Positions 33,861 to 45,325 are shown, counted from the stretch's first letter. The stretch: DNA of 64,000 nt from Adiantum capillus-veneris (GCA_014529385.2 CM043944.1:180239240-180303239); one strand, 5' to 3'. Notes: generated by a model from the sequence alone, not told the origin. Program-made: numbers and translations.

Positions 33861-34390
33861 AAGTTTCCAAACGCAAGATGCTTCATATACCATGAATTCA
33901 TGATTTGAAACACGTTTTTTAAGGAAATGTGCAAATGAGGTTCACTACTTGGCCATTCTAAATAGCTATTTTAATGGGAGGTGAAATTTACACCCATAAC
34001 TTGGCACTTCTAAGTAACCAAAAGACAAATGAGTGAAACTTATAATTACTATTTGGCCATTCTAAACAAACCTTGGAAGGTGGTAGCATCTTAAACCAAA
34101 CATTCCAAGCAAGTTGTGGAAGGGTGGTTGGTGCACTCAATAAACTAGTACTTTTCCATTCAAAGAACATTGTGCAAATATGGGTGCATCATAGATCCAC
34201 CATTTGTCCAATCTATAAAAGTTCTTGAGAGGAGCAAGGAAATTTTCAATCCACCATCAAGACACTTTAAGCAAGGTATGAATGGAGAAGTGCATCCTTT
34301 ACTTAACATTTAACTATTCTAAACAAGGTTTGCATGGGTTTGCTACATCCAAAATCCACTATTGGGATATTCTTAATGGTAAAAAATGCA
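33830..34390. repeat. Second irregular repeat block of the same family
   Basis: Variants of cacttggccattctaaa occur near 33845, 33950, 34050 and 34200, together with a block (near 34205-34300) closely resembling 32095-32160 and 32700-32770 (aagttcttgaggagg..., caatccaccatcaag...ctttaagcaaggt). This is a higher-order duplication. Confidence 0.55.
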
Positions 34391-34909
34391 TTCAAAATGA
34401 ACTACTGCATAAATTGCTAATGCATAAGTTTATGCTCTGATAAAATATGTACAATGAGATACAAATTCTTGTATGGATTATGTTTAACATGGTACATGAA
34501 ATTTGAAATAGAGCAGTATTATGCAATCTCAAAAAACCTTGTGAAATTCTGTGGGTACCACGTTAGGAACATATTTTTGTATGAAATGAAATCAAGTATT
34601 CATTGCATAACATGGTAATGCCATCACAACTCATGGCGTCTATCATGATACATACTCAGTAAAAAAGAGTCGGTTTGAAATAGATTATCAATAACTTTCA
34701 TATAAGGGACTTTATCATGAGATTCGAGTGATGTCATGTAAATTCATATTCTACAAGAAGTTGTTCATCACTTTCTATGTAGCATAGGGTTTCAACACAA
34801 ACATAGCCACATTCATCCAAGCTAAATTGGTGGCTCTATGCCAAGGTGGAAAATTGGGATTAAAATTATAACATACATTTGGGTTAGTTAGATATTAGAT
34901 TTTATGACA
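34391..34909 (-). repeat. Probable 3' LTR part of the Ty3 relic
   Basis: On the minus strand an LTR should start TGTCATAAAATC at 34909, right after the purine-rich caagagagaggtaa at 34910-34923. The far LTR end could not be located, so the extent toward the left is a guess. The DNA is AT-rich and non-coding. Confidence 0.4.
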
Positions 34910-35599
34910 TTACCTCTCTCTTGAAATCATAGTCGTCCTTGACTATGAGGCAGAAGAGATTAATCCTTGATGTTTCTTAGCGGGTATAGGATCCATTTTT
35001 ACCCTACGACATCATTCCAAGATGGATGACTAATCCATTTGGGGCTTCGGAGACTTAGCTGCCACAAGCATGTCTACTCGTGAGTCCATTTCATTCTCCC
35101 TAAGTAGAGTGAAAAATTCTACTTGGTATTTAGGAGACGTCGTCATCACAAACATGATTTTCAGTATGCATACTACTTAAATTTGTGCACAACAAAAAGA
35201 GAATTACTCGTATAAGACAAAAATATTGATCTTTTAAGAGAAACATTTACATTTGCTTACTCTAATGTAGCGTTGTAAGCATTGACAAGGTTCATACTAT
35301 CCTTAAGCTGTATTCCTTGCATCCATCTAGCATCTTCAAAAGGGTAATTTTTGAACATAATAAGATATCCTGGGATAATCTTACCATGCCTCAGCACCTT
35401 GTCCTCATGTACAAGGATAGCTTTGGGTTATAGTACCTCTTCTTGGTCTTTGATTTATGGGGGATCTTCAATAATTGGGTTTTTTGGTGGCTCTCCTTTG
35501 TAGGGCTTGAGTAGGCTCACATGAAAGCATTGTGTATGAGCCAATGGTTGGGAGATTTGAGTTAATAAGACATATCATTGATTGGATTCAACATTTGAA

Positions 35600-36560
35600 A
35601 AGGACCATAGTATCTTTTTACTAGTTTAGCATAATACTTTTGATGGCCCATAGGATTTTTCCCAATGTTTGCCTCAATCGAGCCTTGGGAAACTTGAGGA
35701 AGACCCAATCATTTGCCTTGAACATGAAGGCCATTCTATGATAATTAGCAGCAACCTTTTGCCTTTGTTGAGAGATGGATATAGACTCTTTAGTCTTTTA
35801 GAGAGATTGTTGTAGGTCACGCATAAACTCATCAAAGATCTTCCCATGTACTTTAAGTAGCAAGGGACTTTTAGGTCTTCCCTCTATGATCTCAAAAGGT
35901 TCCTTTCCCATAGTAATATGGACAGTATTATTGTACACATACTCTACAAGAGGTAGAACTTCTCCCATTTTGAGCGTTGATCTACTTCTGTAACATAAGT
36001 CTTTAATAGATCAAAAATCGTAAGATTGGCTATCTCACTTTGGCCATCTGTTTGTGGGTAATAGGCCAAAGAGAAATTCAATCTTGTACCTAGATTTTCA
36101 AAGAGACCTTTCCAAAATTTACTGATCATTCTAGGATCTCTGTTTGACACGATTGATGCTGGCAATCCATGGTGTTTGAAAATCAGAGATATGAAGAGGG
36201 TTTCCATTTCGTGTGCCTTAATAGTCTTTTTGATAGGAATAAAGTGTGCTTGCTTGCTAAATCTGTCAATTATTGTCCATATTCCCGTATTTCCATGGAT
36301 AGGCTTGGGTAATTCATGGATATACTCTCTGATGGCGAATTAGGGCTTGGCAATGGTTGGAGTGATCCAGGTTGTTTCCCTCTATTAGACTTTGTCTTTT
36401 GGCATATCACACATTTGGATACATACTATTGTAAGTCCTCCTTTATTGTAGTCCGATAGAATTATGTTTCTACTCCTTGAAGAGTAGGTTGAATCCCTCG
36501 ATGTCCTGCATATGGAGGACCATGGGATTCATACATGACTTTCTCACAAAGAGAGTGAGT
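35600..36560 (-). pseudogene. Ty3 integrase
   Basis: Inserts the element's DNA copy into the genome. The HHCC finger is visible: HGPPYAGHRGIQPTL ... YVSKCVICQKTK. The core follows: IIDRFSKQAHFIPI (after a shift), GLPASIVSNRDPRMISKFW, and YYPQTDGQSEIANLTI. The catalytic D of the usual VSDRD string is N here, so the enzyme is dead even apart from frame breaks. The C-terminal part continues into KVAANYHRMAFMFKANDWVF with no chromodomain recognised. Confidence 0.8.
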
Positions 36561-36719
36561 AACACATAGGCTATTACCATGGAGAAGATAACCATCTTGC
36601 AAGGTGAATGGTTCCTCTTTCTTCCCTAAGGCAAGGGCTTACATTATGTATTTAAAGCCAGGGTCAATAGCGTACGCATCTATCTTGGAAGATAGATCAT
36701 TGTGAGTTGCTATAGACAC

Positions 36720-37090
36720 CACATTTACGCTCGATCGCTATGATAGTGAATCGGTCACTTGATTATGCTTACCAACAATATGAGAAATATGAAAATTAAA
36801 TTGCAAAAGAAAATTTGTCCACCTCATTTGTTTGTCGGAGAGCTTGGTTTGCGTCATAAAATACTTGAGACTTTGGTGGTCCGTTTGCAAAATAAATGGA
36901 GTCCCCAATTGATAGTGTTTCCATGTATCTAGGGCATGTAGAGCAGCTAAAAGCTCTTTTTCATATATGTCCAAAACATGTTCCTTGGTATTGAGCCTTC
37001 GACTCTCATATGCTATGGCATGCCCTTCTTGAAGCAAGACTGCTCCAAGGAAATCACCACAAGCATCACATTGGACCTCAAATGGCCTTC
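36720..37090 (-). pseudogene. Ty3 RNase H
   Basis: The frame at 36738-37037 contains AIAYESRRLNTKEHVLDIYE, KELLAALHALDTWKHYQLG and FILQTDHQSLKYFM, the standard Ty3 RNase H order (E..., TDH, then GKHNQVTDSLS). The frame is open for 99 codons; the start is cut by a frame change. Confidence 0.85.
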
Positions 37091-37612
37091 AGAGATTTAG
37101 AAGCATAAGCATTGGTTGGGAGGTAAGCTTCTTTTTGAGCTTATCAAACACATTTTTCTCTTTAATAGTCCATGAATACTTAACATTATTCTTTATTAAG
37201 TCATGTAATGGTCCTTCTATTTGAGAGAATTTTTCTATGAAACATCTATAGTATGCACGCATACCAATAAAGCATTGTAGCACATGTAGATTCCTTGGAT
37301 TAGGCCAGGCTTTTATTACCTCCAACTTTGATGGATCCATATGGATACCATCTTGAGAGGTAATATGACCTAAGTATTGAATCTATTGAAGGAAAAATTC
37401 ACTCTATTTTTTATTGATAAAAAGCTTGTTCTCTCTCAAATCTTGAAAATTTACCTAGAGATGTTGCTTGTGTTCCTCCAACGACCTGGAGTAGATGATG
37501 ATGTCATCCATGAACATGTGGTATGGTCTAAATATTTTCTCCATTAAATGATTGAATGTGGCTGGAGCATTTGTCAAACCAAAAGGCATGACAAGATATT
37601 CATAAAGACCAA
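37091..37612 (-). pseudogene. Ty3 reverse transcriptase, C-terminal part
   Basis: Begins directly at the copia junction with [20 protein letters not shown], then [19 protein letters not shown] (the polymerase DD pair), and DPSKLEVIKAWPNPRNLHVL with a thumb/connection segment. The fingers and the first catalytic Asp region are missing. Confidence 0.85.
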
Positions 37613-38107
37613 ATGCTGTACAAAACACGGTACAATGTCTGATTGATGTACATCCCAACCAAAATGAGCTGCCAATGCACATAGAAAACGCACAGTAGTC
37701 ATACGACAAGTGGGAGCAAAAGTCTCTTCATAATCTATGCCTTTTTGTTGTGCATAACCCTTTGCAACAAGTCGAGCCTTATGGCGATCGATCTCACCAT
37801 CCGGCTTGCGTTTCAACTTGTAAACCCACTTCGTACCAATGGCCTTTTTGCCAGGACGCAAATCACATAAAGTCCATGTGTCATTCTCTATAAGTGCATC
37901 ATATTCTAATTTCATGGCAGCAATCCAATTTTCTGAATTCTGTGCTTCATCAAAAGACAGAGGCTCCTCAACATCATGTAAACTAGACACAGCCAAAGCA
38001 TAACAATCTGATGCATAAGATGCATGGTGAGAGCCTGAACGAGTACGACTAGATAAAGGTGCATCCAATTTACTGTCACGCAAAGTGTGCACCAGCCATT
38101 TTGGCAT
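37613..38107 (-). pseudogene. Copia reverse transcriptase, N-terminal part
   Basis: Copia RT opening: SFDEAQNSENWIAAMKLEYD, NDTWTLCDLRPGKKAIGTKW, DGEIDRHKARLVAKGYAQQK and [17 protein letters not shown], ending [10 protein letters not shown] where the DVKNAFLNG motif should follow. Instead the reading enters Ty3 sequence. The polymerase active site is therefore absent. Confidence 0.9.
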
Positions 38108-38176
38108 ACCTCTAGCCTGCTCATTTTCAGCCCTTTCCTCATCAAGTACATCATGTACATCTGCATCAGTAATAGG

Positions 38177-38660
38177 CTATTCTACAACATTTCCAGAAAC
38201 CCTCATAGGCTGTACATTTGCCTCATTGGAACTTACATTCGTATTTCCACCACTGAAAAGAGGCAACAAAGTGTCATAAATGTCCTGTGAGCTTACATTA
38301 CTGTCTCTAGTACATGACAGCAAGGGCTGAACAGAATCTTCCACAAAAACTACATCCCGTGAAACCAGAATACGTTTTGTTTGCGGATGATACAACCTGT
38401 AACCTTTGCTTTCAGCACTATAACCAACGAAAATACATTTGACAGCCTTATCATCCAATTTTCTGCGCTGCACTTGTGGCACCAAAGCATATGCCAAACA
38501 GCCAAAAACACGCATGTGCTCAATAGAAGGTTTTCTATCATGCCATGCTTCATATGGAGTAATAGACTGCAAAGCTTTCGTAGGACACCTGTTAAGTACA
38601 TAAGTGGCACACATGATGGCCTCAAGCCAAAAAGAATGCGGCCCATTCTGCATCAACATC
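38177..38660 (-). pseudogene. Copia integrase C-terminal part
   Basis: FWLEAIMCATYVLNRCPTKA, ITPYEAWHDRKPSIEHMRVF and KCIFVGYSAESKGYRLY are the well-known copia integrase end (GYS...KGYRL...). The catalytic core is missing: the frame starts inside the deletion scar shared with gag. Confidence 0.9.
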
Positions 38661-39113
38661 AGCATCACAATCTCCTTTCACAGAAGACTCAACAATGGCT
38701 GCATTTGTAGTGGAACCAGCATTTGCAGTGGAACCACCCTCTTTCTTCTTAGCCTCTTTGGCCTTCAACTTAGGACACGACTTGATCAAGTGATCATTGG
38801 CTTTACAATAATGGCAACGCATCTTCTTTTTGCCCTTATCACCAGAATTGCCAGACGAAGTGCTGCCACCAGAAGCATTAGGAACAGAATTTTTGCCACT
38901 CGCAGCAGAACCATAAGAAGTGGTTGCATTACTGTTACCACCCTTTCTTTGAGAAACAATAAAAGCTTGTTCAACTGCACGCTGCCTAGTCCTGTTTTTT
39001 CTAGAAAGTGACTCTTGCAACAGCAATGTGCATAATGCATCAAAGTTGTCCCCATCCAACCTGTCCTCAGCAGCAAACATCTTGAACACATCTGTGTTGT
39101 TGTTGTCAGCCAT
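38622..39113 (-). pseudogene. Copia gag with internal deletion
   Basis: Starts MADNNNTDVFKMFAAEDRLD at 39113, the usual copia start (normally followed by GDNFxxWxxxM). It then jumps to DALCTLLLQESLSRKN, which belongs near the end of the capsid region, so about 150 residues are missing in frame. The zinc knuckle is intact (CHYCKANDHLIKSCP). The frame ends EWAAFFLA at the second deletion scar. Confidence 0.85.
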
Positions 39114-39455
39114 GGTAAATGCTGCACCTGATGTGAAAACTGTCCGAAAATAGGAGAAATGGAGCGGGAACAACTTGTGCTATATAGCACAAACCGTAGA
39201 AGACTATAAGGCACCTGTTATGCAAAAAACGGCACTGACAGAAAATCTGCACAAAATGACGAAATAGCCTGTGCAGTACTGCCCGTAGTGGAAACAGAGG
39301 CCGAAATGAGCCCAAATCAAAATTCTGAGCAGACCAAACTCTTCGAGCTGACCCAAAATATTTGTCGACCTACGAACGCTCGCCAAAGCTCACTGAAATC
39401 AGAGAAAGTGAGCAGGCGTGTGCTGGAGCAGTTGGCGACTAAGCCCGGGAGGACG

Positions 39456-39473
39456 TGACCTGCTCTGATACCA
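39456..39473 (-). other. Primer-binding site, initiator tRNA-Met type
   Basis: On the minus strand TGGTATCAGAGCAGGTC follows the LTR end CCAACA after two spacer bases: the standard plant copia PBS. Confidence 0.85.
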
Positions 39474-39475
39474 AT

Positions 39476-39886
39476 TGTTGGAATTAGCGTTGCAGAGAAA
39501 CACACACAGCTTGGAGAAGACGAAGGAAGCTCAAGGCACACAATAGAGAGTGTGTTACTTAGTGTGCAATGGAAAGATAGATAGCCCTAGAGTGATGGGC
39601 GTATATACAATGCACGGGGGAAAAAACCTCCTAAAGAGGGAAAAAATGCCCCGGCGGTCCTAGTGTGTTCACACACATCACTACCACATGTATATGGTAA
39701 CATTTTTTTAGACACATGTAGGATGTGGACCTAGGAGGTCACTTTCTCTCTCTAGCTTTTGGAAAGTGAAGGGAGTAAAGGGGTGTGGCCACATCAGCAA
39801 AAACGTGGGTCACTAAGAGCCAAAATTTGACTTTTTTTCAAAAAAGTTATTTTTACTTATTTTTTACTTAAAATTCCCTCCCAACA
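39476..39886 (-). repeat. 5' LTR of the deleted copia element
   Basis: Plus-strand edges TGTTGG (39476) and CCCAACA (39886) form short inverted ends, giving 411 bp. In element orientation a TATA-like tgtatatacg lies near 39600. The outer boundary is inferred from these ends only; there is no second LTR to compare. Confidence 0.65.
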
Positions 39887-39979
39887 TATATACACATCAA
39901 AAAATCAATTTTTGACATTTTTTAAAACCTACAAACACTAAAAGTCCACTTTTTCAAAAAAAAATCCCCCCCAAAAAAA

Positions 39980-40215
39980 AACCTTTGTTCTCTCCTCCTC
40001 CTTCCTCCTCTCTCCCTCTCCTCTCCCTCCCTACCCCCTTCTCTCCTCTTCCTCCCCTCTCTCTCCCTCCCCCCCCTCTCTCTCCTCCCATGTTCCTCTC
40101 CTCTCCCTCCCTACCCCCTTCTCTCCTCCTCCTCCCCTCCCCTCTCTCTCCCTCTCCCCCTCTGCCCCCTTCTCTCCTCCCATGTTCCTCCCTCTCCTTC
40201 CCCCCTCTTTCTTTT
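39980..40215. repeat. Polypyrimidine tract (C/T-rich low complexity)
   Basis: About 235 bp of nearly pure C and T on the plus strand. An ~80-bp internal duplication is visible (ctctccctccctaccccctt at about 40021 and 40101). Proline/serine/leucine frames here are artefacts. Confidence 0.85.
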
Positions 40216-42020
40216 CATTCTTTGCTTCCTCACGCAACAACTGCCATGGTGCTCACGGACATCACAAATCGTATCCCTCCACCACCATGTACTCCGCACA
40301 ACAAAAGTGTACATATTGCTTGTCCGCGGTGTTTGCACCGAAGGCCACACGTGAGGGTGAGTAGAGGTCATCCCAAGATCGTCATACTGTCGGTGAGATG
40401 AATGTGTATGGTTCTTCAATATCTTGGGAGGGGATAAGTAGGCTTGTTAGGCTATTGCAATTGGTTGTGTATGGGTGCAGGTGCTTCTTTGCATTCGTTG
40501 ATGCACGAATGTCAAGCTAGCTCTTCAGCTCAAAACAGTGGCATTACAAGAAACAGTGGGTGCAGGTTAGAGAGGTCAAGTGTCACCACTTTTTCTCTAA
40601 AACAGCCTTCTTTGTTACAACTTGCAGGTAGGTGCTTCAAATCTATCCTTATTAGAGGTGGGTAATCTCATCCTAATGCAAGAATGGCTAAGGGAACTAG
40701 CATAACATGAAGCTTTTACGGTGGCACAAAGCTCTCCTCAAGCAATGTGGCTCCCACTACACCAAAAATCACTATGCTAACATGGAGAGATCCCTAGTAG
40801 GACAATACAACAACTTTTCATCAGCAGCACACCCTTTCCTAACATGAGGGCACCCCCACCAGAGATATTTTTATATGATAGGTCACCCCATGAGCATACC
40901 ATGTCATGGAATGGATGTAAGAACTATGACTGCACTACCCCTTGGAAGTTGTTCACGAATGTATGTTAATCAAAGTTAATGAGAAGAAGTTTGGACTTTT
41001 TTGTTTGTTGATGTGTAAGAGCACTCTTGGTCTACCATATTTTAGATTGTTTGATAAGTTAAATAAGATTTGTAGTCATTTAAAGTGTCATTTTTTTTTG
41101 GTAAGATTGTACATGAGAAGACATGATAAAGTACAAGAGATCTTGACGGAATAAACCTCGATGAGATTCCCACCATGCACTTGTGACACCATACCTCTCC
41201 TTGAACCCTGTGACTTCTATCGCTGTGGGGAGTCCAATGGGGGGCTATTTTCAAATTTTTAGCATAACTTTTTTTTGAAGGAAATTTTGGTTATTCTAAA
41301 TTTTATACACAATCTAGGAGTTCATTCTGATTGTTTTTCTTCAGTTTCAAATTTTGACCGAGTACACTCCTTGGAAGCCACTTTTGAAGGTGTTAGGGCG
41401 AGATTTTGGGAAAGTTTTGTATGTAGGAAATACAGTCATTAACACAATAAAAAACAATGGTTATTTGAGTATTTTCAGATTCCATGGTTTTAATGCTCGT
41501 TGGAGCCCGTAGATTAAGAAAAAATTAAAAATGCATGTTTTACATCATTTTTAAATAAATTGTCAACTTGCACGTTGATTTCTGGAGAATGCGAGCAAGA
41601 TATGATTTTTTCTCATCACATTATGGTCGAAGAATGCGATGAGATGAACAAATTCATGTGAGACAAGCCCAGACAGATTCGGAGCCGATTGAAATCTAGA
41701 AGCTGTTGAAAACAACCGAAAAGTTCAACACTTAAAAAATTTTAAATTTTTTTTAAAAAAAAAACGTAACATTTGAATCATGGCCATGCATCAAAAATAT
41801 GCTCACACGGTGAAGGAGGTACTTCAAAGCTATGGAAATCAGTATAAAATGCAAGCAATAGCGTTGGAGGCTATTCAGGAAGTTGTAGAGGCTCACATCA
41901 TTTCAGATGACTTTGCAATGACAAAATGATTAAGAGTTGTGTCTACTGTCTCCATAGTATTTGGCTTTTCGGTTTATCCATGTGTTTTAAGTTAAGTGGT
42001 TTTGGCCATGAAGAGTTAAA
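40216..42020. other. No recognised gene
   Basis: Only short frames lacking motifs. AT-rich towards 41.3-41.8 kb. Nothing supports coding or RNA function. Confidence 0.4.
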
Positions 42021-42024
42021 TTTA

Positions 42025-42230
42025 AATCAAATATTAACCTTTTTGCCATCCTGAGGGGCAAACAAAGCTAGAAAATGCAGAAAAAAGGGTGGCCACAAGG
42101 GCGCGCAGATGGCCCATCCAGCAGTTTTGGATGGCTCATCTGCGCGCCCTTGTGGCCACCCTTTTTTTTTTTGCATTTTCTAGCTTTGTTTGCCCCTTAG
42201 GATAGCAAAAATGTTAATAGTTGATGAAAC
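42025..42230. repeat. Long near-perfect inverted repeat (unit 1 hairpin)
   Basis: Arms of about 95 bp around an ~8-base loop (gcagtt...). The inner 34 bp pairs with two mismatches, then poly-A/poly-T, then gcattttctagctttgtttg pairs with its complement, then the outer AT-rich ends pair. It resembles a MITE or a hairpin RNA precursor; no target duplication checked. Confidence 0.85.
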
Positions 42231-42970
42231 CAGATGTTTATGTAGCATGAGACTAGATTTTTATATTGTCCAATGTGATTTGGCCTTTTGGTGCAGGGAA
42301 CTAGTAAGTTGAGTTGAAGGAAGGCATAATGTGCTTGAAAAGTTAAATTTTACATTCATCTCACCTTTTCCAAGGTCCTGGAGTGCAACAATAGCCTAAT
42401 TATGCAAAAAAAAGGGTGGCCACAAGGGCGCGCAGATGGCCCATCCAACAGTTTTGGATGGCTCACCTACGCGCTCTTGTGGCCACCCTTTTTTTTGCAC
42501 TATATGGCCTTGTCTGCCCCTTATAATAGCAAGAATGTTAATATTTGATGAAACCAGATGTTTATGCAGCATGAGACTAGATTTTTATACTGTCCAATGT
42601 GATTTGCCCTTTTGGTGCAGGGAACTAGTAAGTTGAGTTGAAGGAAGGCATAATGTGCTTGAAAAGTTCAATTTTAGGTTCATCTCATCTTTTCCAGGGT
42701 TCTGGAGTGCAGCAATAGCCTAATTATGCAAAAAAAGGGTGGCCACAAGGGCCCACATATGGCCCATCCAGCAGTTTTGGATGGCTCACTACGCGCGCTT
42801 GTGGCCACCCCTTTTTTTGCATTATATGGCCTTGTTTGCACCCCAGGATACCAATTTTTTTTTAGATTAAGTGAAAGAAAATCTTTATGCAACATGACAG
42901 TACAAATTCCACTTCTTTTCACTCAGATGTAATTAGAGCTCCCCCCCCTTTCTTTGTGTTCAAAGGTCCG
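42025..42970. repeat. Tandem array of ~325-bp units with a long hairpin in each
   Basis: The gggtggccacaagggc core recurs at 42087, 42414 and 42737 (steps of 327 and 323 bp). In each unit the core is followed within 45 bp by its inverted copy (gcccttgtggccaccc, with mismatches in units 2 and 3). Between hairpins runs a shared spacer with gaaaccagatgtttatg and ggtgcagggaactagtaag. The third spacer is partial. Confidence 0.9.
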
Positions 42971-43134
42971 GAGCATTCACTATGTAAAATTTACCTATAT
43001 CACGTGCGTTCACTAGAATGGATTAATAGTACCCCTTATAGGCCTTATCTACACATGTTTCTGCAACTTTACAAGAATATAAAATCCCTTCTGTTGAACA
43101 CATGTGCTATGTTACATATACTTTAGTGAACTCC
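42971..43134. mobile_element. MITE-like element, copy 2
   Basis: Left end gagcattcactatgtaaaa ... tatcacgtgcgttcac and right end gttgaacacatgtgctatg ... tttagtgaactcc are inverted versions of each other, and match the ends of copy 1 at 9661-9902. The interior is about 80 bp shorter than in copy 1. Flanks (gttcaaaggtcc and gtcaacggcctc) are only loosely similar to each other. Confidence 0.65.
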
Positions 43135-45120
43135 CCATGTCAACGGCCTCACAAATCCTGTGCACTAAACATTAAACACTAGAAATCGACCAAACAAGGA
43201 GCCAATTTTTACTTCCTTGTGTCCACCTAGTGTTCTTGTGAAACACGTTGCTAATGATATATATTCAACATCCCCAAATGAGGACATCGTGACAAAGTTT
43301 ATGATCCACTTTAATAAGAATAACCATTAATGATTAAACTGAAATCAAAATATTGCTTGAATTTCTTCAAGGTGGAGTGATTAAGACTTGCGACTTGAAT
43401 CATCGTACAGGAAAATCAAAATATCCATAAAAGTAAACAATATTTCTCAGATCTATATGAAACTTCAGTAATCTAAATTAAATACTCTCACTCAATGCGA
43501 CACCATTTAACAAAAAAACATATTTATATTGCATTTATAGAGGAATCCAGCCTCATGAAAAATAATTACAAATGGAGACAATGTTGTTGCTGTTAGGCTT
43601 ATCTTACAAGTATTTGTCTTCCTCATCTAGAGATTCATATACACTTGAGTATTTGTGTGTCTATGACACTAGGGAAGATAGTAGTACTATATGGATGGCT
43701 TCTATGAGAGCTCTTAGAGAGTCCCTATTGGTTCAAGATTCTAAAAAACACCTACTATTCTTATCAAAATCTTTTAACATGGTAGTGAAAGGTTCCTCAA
43801 GGAACAAAAATAGAGTGATTTCCATCTCTGCACATGGTTTCTTGCTCATGTCCTCTTAAAACAAGTTGAATCTGTAAGTAAACAAAAGATTATGTGAGCA
43901 CAAAGTTATAAAGTACAAAATGATATCATTCCAATTATCTAATGACAATTATACGAAGAATAAATTACAAGAAAAATCTTTGACGACTCTCCATAGATAA
44001 CACAACTTACTTACATTGTGAGACTCAAATCACATGCTACACAACTATAGATGGCGCACCAAAGTCATCAACAAAATAGCACCACCCAGTGTTATGAGGT
44101 GTGAAGCCTAAACAATGAAATCCATAAAGAGGTTAATTCTCTCTAGCATGATAAACTTAAAGATGGAGATGATGTTAAGCTCTGAATGTAAGCTACAAGG
44201 GTAGTTTTATTACCATTCTATCTTTATGTTGGAGATGAACCCTTGCAATGCCCACGCGATATTCACACCTCCTATTGTTGTGGTATGCAACTCATGTGAG
44301 CTCATACTTTTGCCACCTTCGGGAGTAGAGGTTTCCATGTAGTGTGAGTGAATGAAAGTAGAAGGAGTAGAATCTTGTTTCATGTTGTAATGGAGATGAG
44401 AGAAGGGAGAGGAGCTAGCTTGGTGTGAAACTATGTGGTGGGTAAGGGGAAGAGATGGAGGAGGAGCTTGCTTGGTGCTACAATGGAGGTGGGAGAAAGC
44501 TAGCAGAGAGATAATGATGGACTATAGGGGGTGCATGTGGTTGTTGTAGCAATGGAGAGCTTGGAAAAAGGTTTGTAGAGAGAGAAAAACACTTTTTAGC
44601 TATAGAATAGGTTTGGAAAGACTTTGGAGGGTGAAAATGATGTTTTGATTTGTTTTTTAAAAAAAACAATTTTTTGGAATTTTTTAGTGCACGTTTTTAA
44701 CTTTTGAAGGTCAAAAATACTTTTTTGACCATGAAATAGGTTTGGGGACCTTTTAAGGAGGGAAAACTTGAAATTTGAAATTTTGGAAAATTTGAAATTT
44801 TTTGAAAATTTGAAATTTTTTGTGTATTTTTAAATCCGGGCCAAAAAGTGGGGGAAAAGAGGTCAAAGTGGTCCCCCCCCCCCCCCCTCTTTCCCCTAGC
44901 CACCTCCCTTACCTTCTCACTAGGTAAGAGACAATTAAGAGGTGTAAGGCTACCTTGTCCCCCTACTTTTTTGAGGGTATAGAGTGTGTCCACCACCCTC
45001 TTCCTATTGGCTGACCTCTAATTAACCTTAATCCCAAAGGGCCCCTAGAGGGTTCATATTTTTCCTAATGCACCTTCTCATAGATTCAAGAAACCGCAAG
45101 CATAAACTCACTTGGCACTT

Positions 45121-45172
<52 letters not shown>

Positions 45173-45313
45173 TTTCATGCCAAGTTAACTAAATGCTATG
45201 TTTATGTTGCTACCATCAATTAAGTTCACACTCTATGCTCATAAATTAATTTGACAAAAGTAATTTCTCTAATTTTCGCTACTCTCAAAGTTAATAGGCC
45301 ATTTCCATTACAT
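43135..45313. other. No recognised gene; LTR of the Ty3 element at its right end
   Basis: 43.57-43.86 kb holds a 95-codon frame without motif. At 44.76-44.83 kb a short A/T tandem repeat (aaatttgaaatttttt) occurs, then a poly-C run near 44870-44887. A (GA)n tract lies at 45125-45169. The LTR of the plus-strand Ty3 element must end at 45312 (ccattaca, one base before the PBS); its start was not found. Confidence 0.4.
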
Positions 45314-45325
45314 TGGTATCACAGC
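45314..45325 (+). other. Primer-binding site, initiator tRNA-Met type
   Basis: TGGTATCACAGC differs by one base from the standard TGGTATCAGAGC. It is preceded by ttaca plus one spacer base. Confidence 0.7.

Larger units (their letters stand above)
34910..37612 (-). mobile_element. Ty3/gypsy element, 3' half (RT end, RNase H, integrase)
   Basis: Minus-strand relic reading from reverse transcriptase (37612) through RNase H and integrase to a PPT-like tract at 34910-34923. Its closest relative in the window is the plus-strand element at 45.3-48.6 kb, whose RT shares [10 protein letters not shown] and [10 protein letters not shown]. Its RT start, protease and gag are missing because copia sequence replaces them at about 37613. 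Confidence 0.85.
37613..39475 (-). mobile_element. Internally deleted Ty1/copia element, 5' part
   Basis: Minus-strand copia fragment running from a PBS at 39456-39473 through gag, integrase end and RT start, ending abruptly at the Ty3 sequence near 37613. Protease and the integrase core are deleted near 38640. The frames that remain are long and nearly clean, so it is younger than most elements here. Confidence 0.85.

Noticed and set aside
39985-40419. Proline/serine-rich ORFs on both strands
   Set aside because: Artefacts of the C/T-rich tract; no domain after it.
42087-42172. Bacterial-type terminator hairpin with T-run
   Set aside because: The genome is eukaryotic, and the stem continues past the T-run and recurs in an array.
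43572-43859. 95-codon plus-strand ORF
   Set aside because: Low-complexity Ser/Leu content with no motif and AT-rich repeat surroundings.
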